In this document: in pieces, positions 58,489 through 64,000 of the stretch | Numbering within the stretch: the stretch's first letter is position 1 | Layout of the letters: each line of letters starts with the position of its first letter | Assembly (NCBI RefSeq): GCF_037482405.1 | Contig: NZ_JBBHZZ010000001.1 | Span: 310,001 to 374,000, forward strand | Direction: 5' to 3' | Length of the DNA: 64,000 nt | DNA from: Pseudokineococcus marinus | GTDB taxonomy: Bacteria; Actinomycetota; Actinomycetes; Actinomycetales; Quadrisphaeraceae | Program-made: the position numbers and the translations under genes | Notes under the pieces: generated by a model | Databases searched by the model: none | What the model saw: only the letters and a program-made list of their open reading frames with translations | What the model was told of the DNA's origin: nothing

Positions 58489-58548
58489 CTCAGGTGACAG
58501 CGGCCCTCAGGTGAAGCGGCCCTCAGGTGACAGCGGCCCTCAGGTGAC
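58489..58548 (-). repeat. 16-17 bp tandem repeat over the gntP stop codon
   Basis: Three full units of CTCAGGTGACAGCGGCC (one is a base shorter) plus a fourth partial copy that contains the gntP TGA (58540-58542 on the minus strand). As at ald, the repeat unit is the end of the gene. Confidence 0.85.
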
Positions 58549-59970
58549 GACGACGTAGAGCACGAGCACCAGGGCGAAGGCCATGAAGCCGACGGCGGTG
58601 GCCTGCACCGTCCACGTGCGCAGGGTCGTCGCCGTGTCGAGCCCCAGGAATCGGCCGACGAGCCAGAAGCCCGAGTCGTTGACGTGGGAGAACGTGATGG
58701 CCCCGGCGACCGTCGCGACGACCACGCAGGCGAGGGCCACGCCCGTGAGGGACCCGTCGGCCTCGACCGCCGGCGCGAGCAGCCCGGCGGCGGTGGTGCC
58801 CGCGACCGTGGCGGACCCCTGGGCCACGCGCAGGGCCACGGCGATGACGAAGCCCGCCACGATCACCGGCAGCCCGACGGCGTCGAGGCTGTCGGCCAGC
58901 GCGCCGCCGATGCCCGTGGCGGTGAGCACCCCGCCGAACATCCCGCCCGCCCCGGTGATGAGGATGATCGACGCGACGGGCGCGAAGGCGCCGTCGACGA
59001 GGTCCTCGAGCCGCGCGCCCACCGCGCCGCGGTGGGGGACGACGACGAGCAGGACCATGGCGAGCACCGTCGTGAGCAGCAGGGCGATCGGCGTCGCGCC
59101 CACCGTCGTCAGCACCTCGACGAGGAACGAGTCGCCGTCCAGCGCGCCGGCCTCGGCGAGCGTGGACGCACCCGTGTTGGCGAAGATCAGCACGAGCGGC
59201 AGCAGCAGGACCAGCAGGACGACCGCGAACGACGGCCGCGGCAGGTCGCCGTCCGGGTCGGCCGAGCCCAGGAGGTCGGGCACGCCGAAGGACCGGGTGC
59301 GCCGCGCCAGGACGAGCCCGAGCCGGTGGCCCGCGACGTACCAGGTCGGGAGGCCGACGAGCAGCGAGACCGCGACGACGAGCCCGACGTCCGCGCCCAG
59401 CAGCCCCGAGGCGGCCACCGGGCCCGGGTGCGGCGGGACGAGGGCGTGCATGGTGAGGAAGGCGCCCGCGGCGGGCAGCGCGTAGAGCAGCAGCGAGCCG
59501 CCGAGGCGTCGCGCCACCGAGTAGATGATCGGCAGCATGACGATGAAGGCCGCGTCGAGGAAGATCGGGAAGCCGTAGAGCAGGGAGGCGACCGACAGGG
59601 CCAGCGGCGCCCGCCGCTCCCCGAAGCGGTCGAGCAGGGTGTCGGCGAGGACCTTGGCGCCGCCGGACACCTCCACGAGCCGGCCGAGGACGGCGCCGAA
59701 GCCGATGAGCAGCGCCACCTGGCCGAGGGTCCCGCCGAGCGCCGTCTGGAGCGTCGCGACGAGGTCGCCCACGGGCACGCCCGCGACCAGGGCCGTGAGG
59801 GCGCTGACGATCGTCAGCGCGAAGAAGGCGTGCAGGCGCACCTTGATGATGAGCACGAGCAGGACGGCGATGGCGACGGCCGCGACGGCGAGGAGGAAGC
59901 CGGGAGAGCCCGCGGGCTCGCTGGTCGCGGTCGCGAGGACAGCGGCGGGGTGGGCTGACGTCGTCGTCAC
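58540..59970 (-). CDS. GntP-family gluconate permease
   Basis: 476 residues, 12 or more transmembrane segments, with GFGAVLGRLVEVSGGAKVLADTLL, YGFPIFLDAAFIVMLPI, HALVPPHPGPVAA and SHVNDSGFWLVGRF, all GntP hallmarks. It imports gluconate or a similar sugar acid with protons. GGAG lies upstream of the GTG. No gluconate kinase is adjacent in the window. Confidence 0.93.
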   Translation of the reverse strand: MTTTSAHPAAVLATATSEPAGSPGFLLAVAAVAIAVLLVLIIKVRLHAFFALTIVSALTALVAGVPVGDLVATLQTALGGTLGQVALLIGFGAVLGRLVEVSGGAKVLADTLLDRFGERRAPLALSVASLLYGFPIFLDAAFIVMLPIIYSVARRLGGSLLLYALPAAGAFLTMHALVPPHPGPVAASGLLGADVGLVVAVSLLVGLPTWYVAGHRLGLVLARRTRSFGVPDLLGSADPDGDLPRPSFAVVLLVLLLPLVLIFANTGASTLAEAGALDGDSFLVEVLTTVGATPIALLLTTVLAMVLLVVVPHRGAVGARLEDLVDGAFAPVASIILITGAGGMFGGVLTATGIGGALADSLDAVGLPVIVAGFVIAVALRVAQGSATVAGTTAAGLLAPAVEADGSLTGVALACVVVATVAGAITFSHVNDSGFWLVGRFLGLDTATTLRTWTVQATAVGFMAFALVLVLYVVVT

Positions 59971-60178
59971 GGGTGCTCCGGGTCTGCAGAGGGATGGCGC
60001 TGCCGGCGGCCGTCGGCTCGGCGTCGGCGTCGTGCACGCGCTGCCCAGCACCGTAGGGGCGTCGCGCGCGTGGCGGGGCCGAGCGACCGGGTCGGTCCCT
60101 GTCCGAGCGGGAGACCCCGTGCGGGCGGGGCGCTCGTCCTGGACGGCGGACGGCGCGCACCGCTCCTACCCTCGGGAC

Positions 60179-60697
60179 GTGGTCCTGTGGCTCACGGGTG
60201 CGCCGGGGCTCGCCGAGGAGGTCGCCGACGAGCTCTGGGCGGTGCTGCCCGGCGCCCGCGTGGTCGACCCCGGGCCGCTCGACGCCGTGGCCGACGCCGG
60301 CGCGAGCGCGTTGGCGGTCCTCGAGGGGTCACCGGGGTGGCGGGGCCTGCTCGCCACGGCCTCCGCAGAGCTCGCCGCCTGGCGCAGCGAGCGCCTCGTC
60401 GTCCCGCGACCGGTGCTCGACGAGCGGCTGTGGGGCGTCGTCGAGGCGGGCCTGCTGCGCGCCGGCCTCGACGGGGTGCTCGTGGCACTCGACGCCGACG
60501 ACGAGGAGGTCCGGACGCGCGTGAGCGCGGCCCGCGTCGCCGTCGGCCCGCGGCTGCGCGAGCTCGAGCGGCACGCCCGGGCCCGCCCCTGGCTCCACCT
60601 GCGCGCCGACGTCGTCGTCGCCACCTCGGGGCTCAGCGCCCTGCAGGTCGCCCGGGCGGTCGCGGGGCGGCTGGGGATGGACATGGGCGTCCGCTGA
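60179..60697 (+). CDS. TmrB-like P-loop protein lacking the Walker A lysine
   Basis: 172 residues. Layout matches TmrB-like/AAA-type small kinases: an opening VVLWLTGAPG, then LPGARVVDPGPLD, a central RLVVPRPVLDERLWGVVEAGLLRAGLDGVLVALDA, RARPWLHLRADVVVATSGLSALQVARAVAGRL. Where active members have GTFGAGKTT, this one reads GAPGLAEEV, so the GK[S/T] needed for ATP phosphates is lost. Probably a non-catalytic relative. TACCCT lies six bases before the GTG, so it is likely still expressed. Confidence 0.65.
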   Translation: MVLWLTGAPGLAEEVADELWAVLPGARVVDPGPLDAVADAGASALAVLEGSPGWRGLLATASAELAAWRSERLVVPRPVLDERLWGVVEAGLLRAGLDGVLVALDADDEEVRTRVSAARVAVGPRLRELERHARARPWLHLRADVVVATSGLSALQVARAVAGRLGMDMGVR

Positions 60698-60731
60698 CGC
60701 GGCCCCCCGCACCGGTCCTCCCGGCCGAGCA

Positions 60732-60945
60732 GGCCCTCCGGGCGCGCTGGCCCTCCGGACGCGCAGGTCCTCCGGACGCGCAGGAGGGCCCGGCGCGCCG
60801 NNNNNNNNNNNNNNNNNNNNNNNNNNNNNNNNNNNNNNNNNNNNNNNNNNNNNNNNNNNNNNNNNNNNNNNNNNNNNNNNNNNNNNNNNNNNNNNNNNNN
60901 NNNNNNNNNNNNNNNNNNNNNCCGCGCCGAGCCCTCCTGCGGCCC
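60732..60945. other. Tandem repeats and assembly gap inside a hairpin
   Basis: Three 17-bp units (CCTCCGGACGCGCAGGT type, 60732-60783) precede 121 N (60801-60921). The gap flanks GCAGGAGGGCCCGGCGCG and CGCGCCGAGCCCTCCTGC are complementary with one G-T, so the break is at a hairpin between convergent genes. Confidence 0.8.
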
Positions 60946-60973
60946 CGCCGTGGCGGGGCGGTGCCTCACGACC

Positions 60974-61171
60974 TCACAGGCCGAGCTTGCTCCCGAGGCC
61001 GCCCCCGGACCCGCCGAGCAGGTCCTTCGGGTCGACGCCGAACTTCTGGAGCAGCCCGGCGTCGCGGTCGGTGTCGACCTGGTCGGGCAGCTCGGAGTCG
61101 GCCTGGGAGGCCTGGTCGCCGCCCACCTTGCTCTTGATGAAGTCGATCACCTGCTGCTTGGGGATCTGCAC
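60974..61171 (-). CDS. Small acidic protein of unknown function
   Basis: 65 residues, hydrophilic, with an N-terminal helix IPKQQVIDFIKSKVGGDQASQADSELPDQVD and a Gly-rich end (LLGGSGGGLGSKLGL). GAGGAGG precedes the GTG. Similar small proteins accompany stress genes in actinobacteria, but no family is certain. Downstream of two DUF2382 genes on the same strand. Confidence 0.6.
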   Translation of the reverse strand: MQIPKQQVIDFIKSKVGGDQASQADSELPDQVDTDRDAGLLQKFGVDPKDLLGGSGGGLGSKLGL

Positions 61172-61226
61172 GTCGTCCTCCTCGTCGCGCCGGTCGGCGC
61201 TGGTCGGTGCTGGTCGGTGCTGCTGG

Positions 61227-61673
61227 TCAGTCGTGCTGGTCGGTCCTGCTCGTGCCGGGAGGGGCGCTGCGGGCCCCGTCGACGTCGACGACCTCGCGGG
61301 CGAGGTCGACGACGACGCGCTCGACGCCCTCGACGCGGCGCACCGCCACGGTCACCCGCTCGGCGGGCCTCGTCTCGACGCCCACCACCGGCACCTCCTC
61401 GGAGAGCACGAGGACGACCCGCTCCTCGTCCGCCGGTGCGGCGCCGCGCTCGGTGCCCTCACCGGCGGTGGCGCCCGCGTCGTCGACCTGGGTGGCCAGC
61501 CGCTCGCCCTCCTCGGGCGGCACCGGTGCGCTCGTGACGACGAGCTCCTCGCGCCGGACCTCGACGTCGACCTCCACGCGCACGGTCTCCGTCCTGATCC
61601 GCTTGGCCACCCGCACCCGCTCGACGGGCACGCGGAGCCGGCGGGCGACCGCCCGCTCCTCCGCGACGACCAC
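61227..61673 (-). CDS. DUF2382 (YsnF-like) protein, second copy
   Basis: At least 148 residues with two beta-rich DUF2382-like halves: EERAVARRLRVPVERVRVAKR and EERVVLVLSEEVPVVGVETRPAERVTV. The start is uncertain: GTG 61673 is the first usual start codon, without a ribosome site; a CTG at 61752 would overlap the stop of the preceding DUF2382 gene (CTGA) and add 26 residues. Probably co-transcribed with that gene. Confidence 0.6.
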   Translation of the reverse strand: MVVAEERAVARRLRVPVERVRVAKRIRTETVRVEVDVEVRREELVVTSAPVPPEEGERLATQVDDAGATAGEGTERGAAPADEERVVLVLSEEVPVVGVETRPAERVTVAVRRVEGVERVVVDLAREVVDVDGARSAPPGTSRTDQHD

Positions 61674-61747
61674 CTCGGCCGCCGCGGCGGCCGGGCGGTC
61701 GACCGGCCCGGAGGAGCGGGGGCCGCGCTCGTCCTCGCCCGTGGCGG

Positions 61748-62725
61748 TCAGCGGCGGTCGGCGTCGCCGGTGCGGCGACCCGTCGTGCCGGCGTCGGTGG
61801 CGTCGCCGTCGACCTCGATCTCCTCGTGGCGGCGGTCGGCGCTCACGGTCTCGGTGTCGGCGACCGTCTCCGTGCCGAGGCGCACGCGCTCGACGGGCAC
61901 GGTCTCCTTGTCGACGACGGCGCGCTCCTCGTGGAGCGTGACCTCGTGCTCCTCCTCGGTGAGGTCGCCGCCCGCGAGGGCCTCGCCGCGGTTCGCGTCC
62001 GTGATCGGCTCGCGCTCGACCACGGCCTCCTCGCGGCTCACGGGGACGTCCTCCGTGACGCGGTCGGTGACGACGTGCTTGCGCAGCCGCGCTCGGCCGG
62101 TCTCGCGCTCCTGGGTGCCGAAGGCGACGCGCTCCTCGGAGCGGGTCATCGCGTCGTCCGTGTTCGGGCCGCTGGTGTCGTGGCCGGTCGCGCCCGGCGT
62201 CCGGTCGCCCGCGCCCGTCTCGCGCCCGAGCTCGTCCTCGCGCCCCGTGGCGTAGCCGGGGGCGCCGCTGCCGGTGGTGCCGGTGGTCGCGGCGTCGGCG
62301 TCCGTCCCGGTGCCCATGGCCGCGCCGGTGCCCGCGGCGCCCGGCGCGCCCGTGCCGACGGTGCTCGTGGCCTCGTCGCCGCCGGTCCGCCCGACGGCGG
62401 CGTCGCCACCGCGGCTGAGGCCGTAGTAGCGGTAGAGCTCGTCCTCCTCCGCGGGCGACAGCTCGCTGTCGGTGTCCATGCGGGGGGCGTCCTTGACCTG
62501 GTCCTTGCTGTAGCTCACGCGCACCTCGTCGCCCTGCAGCTCGGCGGCGTCCAGCGGCACGAAGGACTCCGAGGTGCCGAACATCCCGGTCTTGACGGTG
62601 ACCCAGCTCGGCTGCTGGGTGTCGTCGTCGAGGTAGACGGTGCCGACGCGGCCGATCTTGCCGTCGGCCTCGGAGACGACCGTGGCGTCGTACAGGGCGG
62701 AGAGCTGGTCCTCGGTGATGGGCAT
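61748..62725 (-). CDS. PRC-barrel and DUF2382 domain protein
   Basis: 325 residues. An N-terminal PRC barrel (LSALYDATVVSEADGKIGRVGTVYLDDDTQQPSWVTVKTG) is followed by a Gly/Thr-rich linker (about 110-185) and a DUF2382 domain (RSEERVAFGTQERETGRARLRKHVVTDRVTEDVPVSREEAVVEREPI). This architecture is common in stress-resistant actinobacteria and Deinococcus; function unknown, possibly envelope or RNA related. GGAG precedes the ATG. Confidence 0.88.
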   Translation of the reverse strand: MPITEDQLSALYDATVVSEADGKIGRVGTVYLDDDTQQPSWVTVKTGMFGTSESFVPLDAAELQGDEVRVSYSKDQVKDAPRMDTDSELSPAEEDELYRYYGLSRGGDAAVGRTGGDEATSTVGTGAPGAAGTGAAMGTGTDADAATTGTTGSGAPGYATGREDELGRETGAGDRTPGATGHDTSGPNTDDAMTRSEERVAFGTQERETGRARLRKHVVTDRVTEDVPVSREEAVVEREPITDANRGEALAGGDLTEEEHEVTLHEERAVVDKETVPVERVRLGTETVADTETVSADRRHEEIEVDGDATDAGTTGRRTGDADRR

Positions 62726-62943
62726 GCAGATCGCTCCTTCGGTGGAGGTGGCAGCGGGGCTGCGCGTCCGCCGGGTCCGCTCTGCTGGAACCCACGGCGC
62801 CCGGTGACCGGGCGCGGCGGTGACGTCCCCGGAGGGACGGCGCGAGGGGTGGTCCCCTCGCCTCACCCACGAGCATGCCCGCCCAGCGCGCACGCGCATC
62901 TCGAGACGGTCACAGGCCGTGGACGCCCCGGCCCGCGGGGGCG
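62726..62943. other. Intergenic region
   Basis: Holds the PRC-barrel promoter region and GGAG site. A short repeat GGGCGCGGCGG with its near-complement at 62790-62825 could form a hairpin. No gene seen. Confidence 0.4.
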
Positions 62944-63633
62944 TCACAGGGCGTTCGCGCGCTCCAGGTCGTCGGCGAAGTCGACCTCGACGACCCCGTA
63001 CTCGGAGATGTCGACCGCCCGCACGCGCATGCCCTCGAGGGCGATGGCGTCCTCGATGCCCTTCTCGAAGTAGTCCTGGTCCCCCGCGGCCGCGAGGTGG
63101 CGCACGAGGACCTCGCGGTCCTCCGCGCTGACGTAGTTGATGCCCACGGCCTCGCCGAGCCCGCCGACGACCTGCTTGGACAGCGCGCTGATGTGCCCGC
63201 TCTCGTCGAGCAGGTACTTCACCTCCTCGTCGGCCACGCGCTCGGTGTTGACGGCGACGAAGGACCCCCGCGCCATGTGCGGCACGAGGGCGTCGAGCAG
63301 ACCGGGCTGGAAGACGACGTCGCCGTTCAGCCACAGCACCCCGCCCGGGGCCGCCATCCGCAGCGCCCGCAGCAGGCTCTTCGAGGTGTTCGTGCGCTGG
63401 AACTCCTCGTTGAAGACGAAGCTCGCCTCGGACGCGGCCGCCTCGAGCAGCCGCCGCTTCTTGAAGCCGACCACGATGGACACGCGCGCCTCGTCGGCGA
63501 AGGCCCCGCTGATGTGGTCCAGCTGCTGCCGCAGGATCGTCCTGCCGTCACGCAGCACGGTCAGCGGCTTCGGGTGGGGCCGCCCCAGCCGGGTCCCCAT
63601 GCCCGCGGCCAGGATCACCACGTTCACGCTCAT
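62944..63633 (-). CDS. Sugar-phosphate nucleotidyltransferase-like protein
   Basis: 229 residues of the NTP_transferase fold: N-terminal VVILAAGMGTRLGRPHPKPLTVL binds nucleotide and Mg, LWLNGDVVFQP supplies the metal Asp, and DQDYFEKGIEDAI the second. It would activate a sugar or choline/alditol phosphate with CTP or UTP. GGAGG precedes the ATG. Neighbouring polymer-synthesis genes, if any, are outside the window. Confidence 0.88.
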   Translation of the reverse strand: MSVNVVILAAGMGTRLGRPHPKPLTVLRDGRTILRQQLDHISGAFADEARVSIVVGFKKRRLLEAAASEASFVFNEEFQRTNTSKSLLRALRMAAPGGVLWLNGDVVFQPGLLDALVPHMARGSFVAVNTERVADEEVKYLLDESGHISALSKQVVGGLGEAVGINYVSAEDREVLVRHLAAAGDQDYFEKGIEDAIALEGMRVRAVDISEYGVVEVDFADDLERANAL

Positions 63634-63795
63634 GTCCACCTCCAGGTCGTCGATCGTGCGCCGCTCGCGGCGCCGGGCGCCGCAGCACCCTCCCCTGCAG
63701 TTGTACAGCCCGCCGTCAACGCGTCCGACCACGCGGGGCGCGCACGAGGTCGGCGCGCACGGCGGGGCCCGCGCCGCGGCCGACGCGACGCCGGC

Positions 63796-64000
63796 TCAGG
63801 CGCCGGTCGTCAGGGCGCCGCGGGCCAGGCTGTCGCCCGAGTGCGCCGGCTGCCCGTCGAGGGCCTCGCGCGAGACGTCCACCTGGACCGCCTGCCCCCC
63901 GGGCACGGCGCCCGGCGGCACGGTGAAGACGCCGTGGCCGTCGACGAGCGCCCCGAGGGACAGCAGCCCGCCGCTCGGCTCGTCGAGCAGCCAGACCTCC
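63796..64000 (-). CDS. RskA-type anti-sigma factor, C-terminal end only
   Basis: 67 residues are visible, open at the window edge: VWLLDEPSGGLLSLGALVDG begins the segment and VDVSREALDGQPAHSGDSLARG is near its end. This is the extracytoplasmic RskA domain of anti-sigma-K factors, which hold an ECF sigma factor at the membrane until cleaved. The membrane helix, zinc-binding N terminus and partner sigma factor should lie beyond 64000. Confidence 0.75.
   Translation of the reverse strand, partial: EVWLLDEPSGGLLSLGALVDGHGVFTVPPGAVPGGQAVQVDVSREALDGQPAHSGDSLARGALTTGA

Noticed and set aside
1..64000. Transposases, integrases, phage or toxin-antitoxin genes
   Set aside because: None recognised on either strand; the palindromes and tandem repeats are not flanked by mobile-element genes.
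1..64000. tRNA or rRNA genes
   Set aside because: No cloverleaf with a GGTTCRANTCC-type T arm or rRNA segment was recognised by eye; a covariance-model search would be needed to exclude tRNAs fully.

Overview
The window is a piece of a draft genome from a very GC-rich Actinomycetota. The evidence is GC close to saturation at third codon positions, frequent GTG starts, a mycothiol-type arsenate reductase, Tat and lipoprotein signals, ECF-type metal uptake, a fructose PTS, and many leaderless promoters. A Kineosporiales-like organism (Kineococcus/Quadrisphaera relatives) is plausible, but this is inference from overall character. No rRNA, tRNA, CRISPR array, transposase or phage gene was recognised. 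The region reads as chromosomal housekeeping and accessory metabolism. The assembly has three N gaps (7369-7499, 37846-37973, 60801-60921) and two single-N joins (2489, 28777). Each single N follows a perfect fold-back copy of the preceding sequence, and the N gaps lie at inverted repeats or G runs, so content next to them should be read with care.

Layout. 1-2.5 kb: truncated choice-of-anchor I protein and bioY. 2.5-7.3 kb: divergent arsenic resistance genes (acr3-arsC against arsR, with three ATCGAC-N4-GTCGAT-type operators), then a Tat-exported PHP-domain protein with a His-rich N terminus coupled to an unknown gene. 7.5-10.2 kb: small enzymes and membrane peptides, and an APH-type kinase with an upstream leader ORF. 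10.3-14.4 kb: nickel/cobalt ECF transporter (cbiM-cbiQ-cbiO), GNAT acetyltransferase and a Fur-family regulator that is probably Nur. 14.4-21.1 kb: complete fructose PTS locus (fruR-fruK-fruABC-ptsH, divergent from ptsI). 21.3-28.5 kb: EEP phosphatase, GAF-SpoIIE phosphatase, ECF sigma factor with SnoaL tail, FUSC transporter, and a STAS-HATPase/DUF4325 pair. 28.8-35.4 kb: PadR-ABC-FtsX operon, YkvA protein, serS, lipid kinase and an RsbW-like ATPase.

35.5-40 kb: lycopene cyclase and a zinc locus, aztD-aztC, with a Zur-like box shared with a divergent small gene. 40-47 kb: DUF2071 protein, MFS transporter, LysR regulator, and alanine dehydrogenase with its Lrp regulator. 45.9-56.7 kb: an L-arabinose/arabinoside island: LacI, ABC importer without its ATPase, GH51 arabinofuranosidase, second LacI, then araA and araD, with sodC and csbD in between; araB is absent. 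56.8-64 kb: GAF plus degenerate-EAL protein, gluconate transporter, a TmrB-like protein without its Walker A lysine, PRC-barrel/DUF2382 proteins, a sugar nucleotidyltransferase, and the end of an RskA-type anti-sigma factor.

Three patterns recur. (1) A -10 box of form TAnnnT or cAnnnT lies exactly 6 or 8 nt before the ATG/GTG of many genes, predicting leaderless mRNAs. (2) Three genes are preceded by a 11-23 codon ORF whose stop overlaps the gene's start (ATGA/GTGA). (3) Long loop-less palindromes and 14-18 bp tandem repeats sit at gene ends, often containing the stop or start codon.
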